DNA from: Mesorhizobium sp. CA8
GTDB lineage: Bacteria > Pseudomonadota > Alphaproteobacteria > Rhizobiales > Rhizobiaceae
Length of the DNA stretch: 64,000 nucleotides
NCBI RefSeq assembly: GCF_020164955.1
Contig: NZ_JAIUHG010000024.1
Span: 42,555 to 106,554 of the forward strand
Direction: 5' to 3'
Shown: one piece after another, positions 40,921 to 48,398 of the stretch
Layout: each line of letters starts with the position of its first letter
Position numbering within the stretch: the first letter of the stretch is position 1
Position numbers and translations under genes: made by a program
Notes under the pieces: model-generated
Told to the model about the DNA's origin: nothing
The model's input: the letters and a program-made list of their open reading frames with translations, nothing else
Database searches by the model: none

Positions 40921-41676
40921 ATGGCCCGGCAGGCGCTGGCCTGGCCGGCGCGTCTGTTGTTCCCGCCGGTTTGCGCAGGCTGCCGTCGCCATGTGTCGCA
41001 GCCCGGCGTCTTGTGCGGCGCCTGTTGGCCGAAGCTCAGACTGCTGGAAAAACCCTGGTGCCCGGTGATGGGCACGCCCTTCACCCACGACATGGGCGAA
41101 GGGTTTCTTTCCGCTGAGGCGATCGCCGATCCGCCGCCCTTCGAGCGGGCGCGGGCCGCTGTCATCTATTCGGGCGTCGCGCGGCAGATGGTGCAAGGGC
41201 TGAAATATCAGGATCGCACCGACCTCTCGCCCTGGATGGCGAAGTGGATGATGCGTGCCGGCGCGGAGCTGATCGCGGAGGCCGAGCTGGTCGTGCCGGT
41301 GCCGCTGCATTGGCGACGCTTCTTCCGGCGCCAGTTCAACCAATCGGCGGAGCTCGGACGGGCCGTTGCAAAACTCGGTGGGCTGCCCTTTTCGCCCTCC
41401 GCGATCAGGCGCGTGAGGCTGACGCGCCAGCAGGTGGGGCTCGAACGGCACGAGCGCGAGGAGAATGTGCGCGCCGCCTTTCGCGTGCCGCCGGAAGGTG
41501 AAATCGAGATAGCGGGCCGCCGGCTGCTGGTCGTGGACGATGTCTACACCACCGGCGCCACGGTGCGGGCTGTGGCCAAGGCGCTGAAGAGGGGCGGCGC
41601 CGGCGCGGTCGACGTGCTGACCTTCGCGCGCGTCCTGCCGGGGGACTTCCGGGCCGATGAGTCTGCAACTATATAG
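40921..41676 (+). CDS. ComF-family phosphoribosyltransferase-like protein
   Basis: A 251-residue protein with an N-terminal zinc-binding cysteine cluster (CAGC near 20-23 and CGAC near 34-37) and a C-terminal phosphoribosyltransferase domain with the PRPP loop VVDDVYTTGATVRAVAKAL (about 204-222). The middle block VPVPLHWRRFFRRQFNQSAELGRAV (quoted in part: RRQFNQSAELGRA) is diagnostic for ComF/GntX. ATG 40921 is preferred and GTG 40876 is possible. Relatives are needed for DNA uptake in competent bacteria. Here the role is unproven. Confidence 0.9.
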   Translation: MARQALAWPARLLFPPVCAGCRRHVSQPGVLCGACWPKLRLLEKPWCPVMGTPFTHDMGEGFLSAEAIADPPPFERARAAVIYSGVARQMVQGLKYQDRTDLSPWMAKWMMRAGAELIAEAELVVPVPLHWRRFFRRQFNQSAELGRAVAKLGGLPFSPSAIRRVRLTRQQVGLERHEREENVRAAFRVPPEGEIEIAGRRLLVVDDVYTTGATVRAVAKALKRGGAGAVDVLTFARVLPGDFRADESATI

Positions 41677-41752
41677 TGCTTAAGTTGTTGTTTTGGTGCA
41701 TGTCGCCTTCGCGCAACTGATAAGCGATGTGCACAGGCAGGATTGCTGATCG

Positions 41753-42022
41753 ATGGTCGATGTGACGATCTATACGCGTATGATGTGCGGTTATTGCACG
41801 GCCGCCAAGCGGTTGCTCGAGCGCAAGGGCGTGACCTATACTGAGCACGACGCTTCATTCTCGCCGGAATTGCGCCAGGAAATGATTTCACGGGCGCATG
41901 GGCGCACCACCTTTCCGCAGATATTCATCGGCGGCACGCATGTCGGCGGCTGCGATGACCTCCATGAATTGGAGTCGCAGGGCCGGCTGGACGCGCTGCT
42001 TGCAAACGGAGCGAGGGTTTGA
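41753..42022 (+). CDS. grxC: Glutaredoxin 3
   Basis: Dithiol glutaredoxin of 89 residues with the active site CGYC (12-15), the cis-proline segment TTFPQIFIGGTHVGGCDDL (about 53-71) and standard length for GrxC. It reduces disulfides and glutathione mixed disulfides and could donate electrons to the ArsC encoded at 21.8-22.2 kb, which belongs to the glutaredoxin-dependent class. It is followed two bases later by the nitrilase-family gene, and comF-grxC-nitrilase-DUF1178 appear to form an operon common in Rhizobiales. Confidence 0.95.
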   Translation: MVDVTIYTRMMCGYCTAAKRLLERKGVTYTEHDASFSPELRQEMISRAHGRTTFPQIFIGGTHVGGCDDLHELESQGRLDALLANGARV

Positions 42023-42024
42023 TC

Positions 42025-42891
42025 ATGGGCGTTTTCAAGGCGGCGGCGGTGCAGATGCGTTCGGGGACCAGCCCGGAGCGCAATGCGGCCGGCATGGAAA
42101 AGCTGGTCCGCGATGCCGCACATCAGGGCGCCACCTATGTGCAGACGCCGGAAATGACCGGCGCGCTGATCCGCGACAAGCAGGCGGGGACAGCCGCCTT
42201 CACCACCGAGGACAAGGACGTGGTCGTCGCCACCGCGCGCAGGCTGGCGAAGGAGCTCGGCATCTATCTGCATATCGGCTCGACGGCGATCCGGCGCGCC
42301 GACGGCAAGCTCGCCAACCGGGCGTTCCTGTTTTCACCTGACGGCCAGCTGATCGCCGGCTACGACAAGATCCATATGTTCGATGTCGATCTCGACAATG
42401 GCGAGAGCTGGCGCGAATCCGCGTCTTACGAACCGGGAACGGAAGCGGCCGTGACCGAGATCAACGGAACGAGGCTGGGCTTTGCCGTCTGCTACGACCT
42501 GCGCTTTCCGCAGCTGTTCCGCGCCGAGGCGATGGCCGGGGCCGAGGTGCTGACGGTGCCCGCCGCTTTCACGCGCCAGACCGGGGAGGCGCATTGGCAT
42601 GTGCTGCTGCGCGCCCGCGCCATCGAGAACGGCGCCTATGTCATCGCCGCCGCGCAAGGCGGCCTGCATGAGGACGGGCGCGAGACCTATGGCCATTCGC
42701 TGATCGTCGATCCGTGGGGGCGCATCGTCGCCGAGGCCGCGCATCACGAGCCAGGCGTGATCGTCGCCGAGATCGATCCGGCCCAGTCGCTTGCCGCGCG
42801 CCGCAAGATCCCCAATCTGAAGAATGCGCGGGATTTCACCGTGAATGCGGGGACAAGCGAAGCGCCGCGTCTCAGGGGTGCTGCCTCTTGA
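42025..42891 (+). CDS. Nitrilase-superfamily amidohydrolase (Nit1/Nit2-like)
   Basis: Carbon-nitrogen hydrolase of 288 residues. The catalytic triad is visible: Glu in QTPEMTGAL (about 43), Lys in GYDKIHMFDVDL (about 115) and Cys in GFAVCYDLRFPQLFR (about 156). This places it with Nit1/Nit2 proteins, which hydrolyse deaminated glutathione or omega-amides. With grxC beside it, repair of deaminated glutathione is plausible. ATG 42025 gives MGVFKAAAVQMRSG. The stop overlaps the TTG start of the next gene. Confidence 0.9.
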   Translation: MGVFKAAAVQMRSGTSPERNAAGMEKLVRDAAHQGATYVQTPEMTGALIRDKQAGTAAFTTEDKDVVVATARRLAKELGIYLHIGSTAIRRADGKLANRAFLFSPDGQLIAGYDKIHMFDVDLDNGESWRESASYEPGTEAAVTEINGTRLGFAVCYDLRFPQLFRAEAMAGAEVLTVPAAFTRQTGEAHWHVLLRARAIENGAYVIAAAQGGLHEDGRETYGHSLIVDPWGRIVAEAAHHEPGVIVAEIDPAQSLAARRKIPNLKNARDFTVNAGTSEAPRLRGAAS

Positions 42892-43313
42892 TCCGTTTTT
42901 CCCTGATCTGCGAAAACGAGCATGAATTCGAAGCCTGGTTCCGCAGCAATGACGATTTCGATACCCAGAAGAAGCGCGGCTTTGTCGATTGCCCGAGCTG
43001 CGGCTCGCACAAGGTCGAGAAGGCGCTGATGGCGCCGGCCGTCTCCACGTCCCGCAGCCGAGAGAAGGTCGCCTTGGCCATGGGCGAGGCACAGAGGCAG
43101 GCGCTGGCTCAGTTGAAGGCGCTGGCCGAGAAGGTGCGCGAGAATGCCGACTATGTCGGCGACAAGTTCGCAGAGGAAGCGCGCAAGATCCATTTCGGCG
43201 AGACCGACCCGCGCGGCATCTATGGCGAAGCGACGCCGGAGGAGGCGCAAAGCCTTGTCGAGGACGGCATCGAGTTCATGCCGATCCCGAGCTTTCCGGA
43301 CGACCGGAACTAG
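42888..43313 (+). CDS. DUF1178-family protein
   Basis: A 141-residue protein with the DUF1178 N terminus IRFSLICENEHEFEAWFRSN, a CPSCGS zinc-ribbon-like pair near 40-43 with the earlier Cys9, and the conserved C-terminal block FGETDPRGIYGEATPEEAQ (about 101-119). The start is a TTG at 42888 that overlaps the nitrilase stop (TTGA), the only start that gives the family N terminus. The function is unknown. The gene overlaps the convergent marR gene by 4 bases. Confidence 0.88.
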   Translation: MIRFSLICENEHEFEAWFRSNDDFDTQKKRGFVDCPSCGSHKVEKALMAPAVSTSRSREKVALAMGEAQRQALAQLKALAEKVRENADYVGDKFAEEARKIHFGETDPRGIYGEATPEEAQSLVEDGIEFMPIPSFPDDRN

Positions 43314-43804
43314 GACGGCGAGCTCAAGCTGACGATCAGTTTTTCCAGCAGTTTCGCCAGCACTTCCCGGTCTTCGCCCGTCAGACCTGAAAGGATCTGG
43401 TGCTCGTTGGCGACATGGGCCGCAAGGGCCTCGTCGGCGAGCTCGCGGCCTTTAGCAGTGAGCGCGACGACGACACCTCGCCTGTCGCTGGGGTGCGGCG
43501 CGCGCTGGATCAGTCCGGCCTTTTCCAGGCGGTCGAGCCGGGCGGTCATGGCGCCGGACGTGACCATCGTCGCCTCATAGAGCTCGGTCGGCGTCAGCGC
43601 GCAAGGCGCGCCGGAACGGCGCAATGTCGCCAGCACGTCGAATTCGCCGGATTGCAAACCGAAGCGGGCGAAGACCGGCGCCAGCCGGTCGCGCGCGATG
43701 AGCGCGGAGGCTTCGTTCAGGCGCCCGATGACGCCCATCGGCGACACGTCGAGATCCGGCCGCTCCCGCCGCCACTGTTCCATGGCCCTGCCCGCTCGAT
43801 CCAT
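43310..43804 (-). CDS. MarR-family transcriptional regulator
   Basis: Winged-helix regulator of 164 residues. Core segments are TPTELYEATMVTSGAMTARLDRLEKAGLI (quoted in part: VTSGAMTARLDRLEKAGLI, the recognition helix region) and the wing PHPSDRRGVVVALTAKG. ATG 43804 is preferred because GGTGAG lies upstream and because the in-frame ATG at 43831 would overlap the -35 box of the divergent promoter. It probably represses the EamA transporter gene, with which it shares a 100-base control region. Confidence 0.9.
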   Translation of the reverse strand: MDRAGRAMEQWRRERPDLDVSPMGVIGRLNEASALIARDRLAPVFARFGLQSGEFDVLATLRRSGAPCALTPTELYEATMVTSGAMTARLDRLEKAGLIQRAPHPSDRRGVVVALTAKGRELADEALAAHVANEHQILSGLTGEDREVLAKLLEKLIVSLSSPS

Positions 43805-43824
43805 ATTGCTCACCGCAAAGTATC

Positions 43825-43853
43825 TTGACATAAAGAATCTTTACGCTATATTA
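43825..43853 (+). promoter_or_regulatory. Promoter with internal palindrome between marR and EamA gene
   Basis: TTGACA (43825-43830), 17 bases, then ATATTA (43848-43853) form a near-consensus sigma-70-type promoter 50 bases before the transporter ATG. The spacer begins with TAAAG-AAT-CTTTA (43831-43843), a perfect 5-bp palindrome in the position where a MarR dimer would block RNA polymerase. Confidence 0.65.
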
Positions 43854-43903
43854 TCGCAAGAAGAACCGGCCGCCAAGCGGTCACGCAGCGACAGGACAGC
43901 CCG

Positions 43904-44836
43904 ATGAAATTTCTCTGGGATTCCGCGATTGGCCTTCTGGTCGTGACCGGTAGTCTGCTCGGCATGACGCTGCCGTTCGGCAAGCTCGCCACCGCTGCCG
44001 GCGTACCGGCCATGGTCTGGGCCTTCGTCATCTCGCTGGGCGCCGGCGGCGTGCTGTTGCTTGCGCTTCTTCTGCGCGGCGAACGCATCCGGCTGACACC
44101 GCACAAGCTGCGCTACTTCTTTGTCACCGCGGCGATTTCCTACGCCATCCCTAATCTGTTGATGTTTTCGGCTATCCCGCATCTCGGCGCCGGCTACACC
44201 GGCATTATGTTCACGCTGTCGCCGGTCATCACACTGGTGTTTTCGATCCTGCTCGGTGTCAGGCGCCCCAATCTGCTTGGCGTTGTCGGCATCGCCGTCG
44301 GCTTCGTCGGCGCGGTGATGGTCGCGCTCACCCGCGGCGAGGCCGGTCAGCCGGCCGACTATTTCTGGGTCGCGGTCGGCTTGCTCATCCCGGTCAGCCT
44401 TGCCGCCGGCAACATCTACCGCACCGTCGACTGGCCGGAAGGCACCGGGCCTATCGAGTTGGCGGTCGGCAGCCATCTGGCCTCGGCCACGCTGCTTCTA
44501 ATCGGCATCGTCGGCTTTTTGGGTACGCAAGCCTTCGCTCCGCTCGGCGCCGTGCCGCTTGTCGTCGTCGGCCAGGTTGCGTCGGCCTCGGCGATGTTCG
44601 CCTTCTTCTTTCGCCTGCAGGCGGTCGGCGGCCCGGTCTATCTCAGCCAGATCGGCTATGTCGCGGCGGCCGTCGGCCTGTTCGCCGGCACGCTGTTCCT
44701 GGGCGAGCATTACCGGCTTCTGACCTGGCTGGGGGCGGCCATCATCACCGCCGGCGTCTTCATCACGACCAAGGCGCAAAGCCAGGCCGGCGCGCCTGCG
44801 CCGGCTCGGATCGAGCCGGCGGCGTCGCGGGGCTGA
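43904..44836 (+). CDS. EamA/DMT-family transporter, MarR-linked
   Basis: Ten-helix drug/metabolite transporter of 310 residues with two EamA halves (about 5-140 and 155-290). It differs from the EamA gene at 13.1 kb in length and helix sequences, so it is not a recent duplicate. A strong promoter with an internal palindrome and a divergent marR gene suggest induction by a small aromatic or drug-like molecule that the pump exports. Substrate unknown. The extreme C terminus is Ala/Pro-rich. Confidence 0.88.
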   Translation: MKFLWDSAIGLLVVTGSLLGMTLPFGKLATAAGVPAMVWAFVISLGAGGVLLLALLLRGERIRLTPHKLRYFFVTAAISYAIPNLLMFSAIPHLGAGYTGIMFTLSPVITLVFSILLGVRRPNLLGVVGIAVGFVGAVMVALTRGEAGQPADYFWVAVGLLIPVSLAAGNIYRTVDWPEGTGPIELAVGSHLASATLLLIGIVGFLGTQAFAPLGAVPLVVVGQVASASAMFAFFFRLQAVGGPVYLSQIGYVAAAVGLFAGTLFLGEHYRLLTWLGAAIITAGVFITTKAQSQAGAPAPARIEPAASRG

Positions 44837-44886
44837 TCCTCCTTGCCGCCGGCTGGTCCTATTGGCGGGGTACCATCGGACCTTGG

Positions 44887-44920
44887 AAGCCTGAGGTCTG
44901 ACGCGATCAGACCGAGGCTT
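44887..44920. terminator. Shared hairpin between EamA and ubiG 3' ends
   Basis: AAGCCT-GA-GGTCTG (44887-44900) pairs with CAGACC-G-AGGCTT (44908-44920) around a 7-base loop. The ubiG stop codon lies inside the loop and stem. It may end transcripts from both convergent genes, but no T run follows, so termination is uncertain. Confidence 0.35.
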
Positions 44921-45656
44921 TCTCGGCCAGCACCATGTAGTTAACGTCCATGTCCCTGGACTTCTGCCAGCGGTCGGCCAGCGGATGATAGATGACGCCG
45001 GTGCGGTCGATCACCCTGAGCCCGGCGGCGCCCAGCGCCTTTTCCAGTTCCTCCGGCCGCACCAGCTTGCCGAAGTGATGCGTGCCGCGCGGCAGCCAGC
45101 GCAGGATATATTCGGCGCCGATGATGGCAAGGCCGAGCGCTTTCAGCGTGCGGTTGATGGTGGCGACGAACATGATGCCGCCGGGACGGACCATCTGGGC
45201 GCATTTGGCGAGGAACAGGTCGACATCGGCGACATGCTCGACCACCTCCATGTTGAGGACGACGTCGAAGGTCTCGCCGGCATCGGCCAGCGCCTCGGCC
45301 GTGGTGGCGCGATAATCGACACTGACGCCGGCCTCCGCCGCGTGCAGCTTCGCCACTTCGATGTTGGTCGCGGAAGCGTCGGCGCCGACCACTTCGGCGC
45401 CAAGCCTGGCCATCGGCTCGCATAAAAGCCCGCCGCCGCAGCCGATGTCGAGGAAGCGCAGGCCTTCGAAAGGTCGCGCAGCGCGCGGATCGCGGCCGAA
45501 ACGCGCCGCCACCTGGTCGCGGATATAGGCAAGCCGCACCGGATTGAGCTTGTGGAGCGGACGGAACTTGCCGTTCGGGTTCCACCATTCGGCGGCAAGG
45601 GCGGAAAAGCGCTCGACTTCTCCGGCATCGATGGTCGATCGGCGGGGCTCTGGCAT
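44907..45656 (-). CDS. ubiG: Ubiquinone biosynthesis O-methyltransferase UbiG
   Basis: SAM-dependent enzyme carrying out both O-methylations of ubiquinone synthesis. It has 249 residues. EWWNPNGKFRPLHKLNPVR (about 24-42) is the UbiG-specific N-terminal block, FLDIGCGGGLL (about 68-78) the SAM-binding motif, and MEVVEHVADVDLFLAKC the post-motif. The C-terminal GTHHFGKLVRPEEL completes the family pattern. It is divergent from the lysC-side genes, a gene order common in Rhizobiales. Confidence 0.95.
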   Translation of the reverse strand: MPEPRRSTIDAGEVERFSALAAEWWNPNGKFRPLHKLNPVRLAYIRDQVAARFGRDPRAARPFEGLRFLDIGCGGGLLCEPMARLGAEVVGADASATNIEVAKLHAAEAGVSVDYRATTAEALADAGETFDVVLNMEVVEHVADVDLFLAKCAQMVRPGGIMFVATINRTLKALGLAIIGAEYILRWLPRGTHHFGKLVRPEELEKALGAAGLRVIDRTGVIYHPLADRWQKSRDMDVNYMVLAEKASV

Positions 45657-45958
45657 AGGCGGCTCTCCAGCGCACGACCCCGAAAATCGGTGCCGATCAT
45701 GCGCAAAGTCAAAGTGCCACAGCGTCCTCTGCGCGTCCCGAAGGACGCGCGGCGCTGTGGAACGCTAGGAAGTCGGGTCCTTGGCGCCAAAAGTCAAGGC
45801 AGGGTTTTCGGCTGCTGCCACACGCGTTGCCAGCAAGCATCCGCGCATGCCGGTTGTCGTCGGATGTCAGCACATGGCAGCTTGATCCGGCCGCCGCGGA
45901 AACGCGATCGCCATGTCGGACGAATGGAAGGCATGATGTCCAGGAAGGAGGCCCGATC
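45657..45958. repeat. ubiG upstream region with strong compound hairpin
   Basis: Contains CCACAGCG (45717-45724) pairing with CGCTGTGG (45753-45760), and within it GCGCGTCC (45731-45738) pairing with GGACGCGC (45743-45750) around a CGAA loop. It is preceded by TGATCATGCGCAAAGTCAAA, part of a widespread Rhizobiales repeat. Apart from this and the AAGGAGG ribosome site of the next gene at about 45944-45950, I see nothing in these 302 bases. Confidence 0.7.
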
Positions 45959-46516
45959 ATGCAACCCCACTCATCGATCCTCTGGCGCCGTCTCGATCTT
46001 GAGGGCCATGATGCCTGCCTGCTCAGCGCGACCGACCGGGGTTGGCGCCTCGAGGGCCATGCACTCTTCGCCCATGACGGTAGGGCCTGCAGCCTCGCCT
46101 ATGCGGTGGAATGCGATGTCGGCTGGAGCACACGCTCCGCGTGCGTCGACGGTTTTGTCGGCGCGCAGGAGCTGCATTGCGAGATCGAGCGGCTTGCCGA
46201 TGGCCAGTGGATGCTGAACGGCGTGGGCCACGCCGAGGTCGCGGGCCTCGTCGATATCGACCTTGGCTTCACGCCGGCCACGAACCTGGTAGCGGTCCGC
46301 CGCTTCAATCTTGGCATCGGCATGGCGACGCCGGCTCCCGCCGCCTACCTGGCTTTTCCCGAGCTCAGGCTCACGCGCCTCGACCAGACCTATCGGCGGC
46401 TTGACGAAAACCGCTACGCCTATGCCGCGCCGGCCTTTGGCTATGAGGCCATCCTGACGGTCTCGTCGGCCGGTTTCGTCCTCGATTGTCCGGGCCTATG
46501 GCAAAGCGCTGCCTGA
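45959..46516 (+). CDS. Putative glycolipid-binding domain protein (DUF1089)
   Basis: A 185-residue protein resembling the putative glycolipid-binding family (DUF1089). The blocks are an early WRRLDLEGHDACLL, WMLNGVGHAEVAGLVDIDLGFTPATNL (quoted in part: GLVDIDLGFTPATNLVAVRR, about 96-115), and a C-terminal RYAYAAPAFGYEAILTVSSAGFVLDCPGLW (quoted in part: GFVLDCPGLW). AAGGAGG precedes ATG 45959. No signal peptide is seen. The biological role is unknown. The 3' end overlaps the remnant frame on the other strand. Confidence 0.78.
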   Translation: MQPHSSILWRRLDLEGHDACLLSATDRGWRLEGHALFAHDGRACSLAYAVECDVGWSTRSACVDGFVGAQELHCEIERLADGQWMLNGVGHAEVAGLVDIDLGFTPATNLVAVRRFNLGIGMATPAPAAYLAFPELRLTRLDQTYRRLDENRYAYAAPAFGYEAILTVSSAGFVLDCPGLWQSAA

Positions 46517-46849
46517 GCCGGTTGCCCGCCGGAAGGTATGAGCGGGTGTCGGACCTCCGCGATAGGACAATTTTGGCATGGCTCATGGCGACGCTGGCCG
46601 GCTCGATCGCCTGCATGGCCTCGCTGTCGCCGATCTCGGCCATGATGCGGTCGGCCGCCGCCTGGGCCTGTTCCATGCTCTGCCAGCGCACGCCGTCCAC
46701 CCAGCTTCCATCCTCACGCCGGCCGAGATGCCGGCTGAGGAAGCCCGGCTGCCGGGTGAGCCAGTCGGTCTGGCCCCGTCATTGGCGATAAAACCGGCTT
46801 CGGTGCCGGGCTTGAGGCGGAAGGTGACGATTTCCAGGATTTCGGTCAT
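46371..46849 (-). pseudogene. Frameshifted small ABM/Dabb-like protein gene
   Basis: The frame from ATG 46849 encodes MTEILEIVTFRLKPGTEAG, the start of a small antibiotic-monooxygenase-like alpha+beta barrel protein. It leaves frame near 46769-46773. The continuation in another frame reads TDWLTRQPGFLSRHLG and then GVRWQSMEQAQAAADRIMAE, which fits the same family. Two extra bases (AG) at GGCCAGACC explain the break. The second frame runs to 46371, past the expected end near 46530 and into the convergent gene, so the stop may also be lost. A sequencing error is possible. Confidence 0.65.
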
Positions 46850-47061
46850 GACAATCTCCAACGGGCCGTTTCATCAATCGTGTGGCATATCGGCGACAAG
46901 ATTCTGTCAGGATAGACGGTGCCGGACCGCTGACAGACGCGCTCGCTTGCGAAGCCTTGCTGTTTTGGCTAAGGAGGCCGCGCATTCCGGCGCCGGGCTT
47001 AAACCGGCGTTTCCTCTCGTTCCGGCCTCGAACCGGCTTCAGTCAAAGGCATTTCGCTTCC

Positions 47062-48315
47062 ATGGCGCGCATCGTGATGAAATTCGGCGGAACCTCGGTC
47101 GCCGACATCGCCCGCATCCGCAATGTGGCGCGTCATGTCAAACGCGAGGTCGATGCCGGTCACGACGTTGCCGTGGTGGTCTCGGCCATGGCCGGCAAGA
47201 CTAACGAGCTGGTCGCCTGGACACGCGAAGCCTCGCCGATGCACGACGCGCGCGAATATGACGCTGTTGTTGCTTCCGGCGAGCAGGTCACGGCCGGTCT
47301 TCTGGCGATCACGCTGCAGAATATGGGCATCCATGCACGGTCCTGGCAGGGCTGGCAGATCCCGATCAAGACCGACAATGCGCATGGCGCGGCGCGCATC
47401 CTCGACATCGACGGCTCCTTCCTGGTCAAGCGTTTCGGTGAGGGCCAGGTGGCGGTGATTGCCGGCTTCCAGGGCATCGGACCGGACAACCGCATCGCCA
47501 CGCTCGGCCGCGGCGGCTCCGACACGAGCGCCGTGGCGATCGCCGCGGCGGTCAAGGCCGACCGCTGCGATATCTACACCGACGTCGACGGCGTCTATAC
47601 CACCGATCCGCGCATCGAGCCGAAGGCGCGGCGGCTGGCCAAGATTTCGTTCGAGGAAATGCTCGAAATGGCCTCTCTCGGCGCCAAGGTGCTGCAGGTG
47701 CGCTCGGTCGAGCTTGCCATGGTACACAGGGTGCGTACCTTCGTGCGGTCGTCCTTCGACGATCCCGATGCGCCCGGAATGGGGGATTTGCTCAATCCGC
47801 CCGGAACGCTCATTTGCGACGAGGAAGAGATCGTGGAACAGCAGGTCGTCACCGGAATTGCTTACGCCAAGGACGAAGCGCAAATCTCGCTGCGCCGCGT
47901 TGGCGACCGCCCAGGCGTCGCCGCCGGCATCTTCGGCCCGCTGGCCGAGGCCAACATCAATGTCGACATGATCGTCCAGAACATCTCCGAGGACGGCAAG
48001 TTCACCGACATGACCTTCACCGTGCCGTCCGGCGATGTCGACAAGGCGCTTGCCGTTCTGGAGAAGCTGAAGCCGGAAGTCGGCTATGACGTCGTGCAGT
48101 CGGAAGCCGGCATGTCGAAGGTCTCGGTCATCGGCATCGGCATGAGGAGCCACGCCGGCGTCGCCGCCACCGCTTTCAAGGCGCTGGCCGACAAGGCGAT
48201 CAACATCCGCGCCATCACCACTTCCGAGATCAAAATTTCGATATTGATCGACGGTCCCTATACGGAACTTGCAGTTCGTACTTTGCATTCCGTCTACGGG
48301 CTCGATAAGCAATAG
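47062..48315 (+). CDS. lysC: Aspartate kinase
   Basis: First enzyme of the aspartate pathway to lysine, threonine, methionine and diaminopimelate. It has 417 residues. KFGGTSVADI (about 7-16) is the kinase signature, GRGGSDTSAVAIAAA (about 151-165) the catalytic loop, and YTDVDGVYTTDPR the aspartate-binding region. Two ACT domains follow (about 265-340 and 345-417), typical of feedback-inhibited alpha+beta type enzymes. ATG 47062 is used. The long upstream frame has no similarity. ptsP follows at 83 bases. Confidence 0.96.
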   Translation: MARIVMKFGGTSVADIARIRNVARHVKREVDAGHDVAVVVSAMAGKTNELVAWTREASPMHDAREYDAVVASGEQVTAGLLAITLQNMGIHARSWQGWQIPIKTDNAHGAARILDIDGSFLVKRFGEGQVAVIAGFQGIGPDNRIATLGRGGSDTSAVAIAAAVKADRCDIYTDVDGVYTTDPRIEPKARRLAKISFEEMLEMASLGAKVLQVRSVELAMVHRVRTFVRSSFDDPDAPGMGDLLNPPGTLICDEEEIVEQQVVTGIAYAKDEAQISLRRVGDRPGVAAGIFGPLAEANINVDMIVQNISEDGKFTDMTFTVPSGDVDKALAVLEKLKPEVGYDVVQSEAGMSKVSVIGIGMRSHAGVAATAFKALADKAINIRAITTSEIKISILIDGPYTELAVRTLHSVYGLDKQ

Positions 48316-48398
48316 CAAGAACTGAGTCAGTTGTTGCGTGAACGCCGGCCGCGGGAGAAACTGCGGCGGGCGGAATGCCCATTGGAGAACAAGCCGCG

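Noticed and set aside
46999..48318. Long minus-strand frame opposite lysC
   Set aside because: Antisense to aspartate kinase with no recognisable motif; frame openness follows from third-position GC bias.
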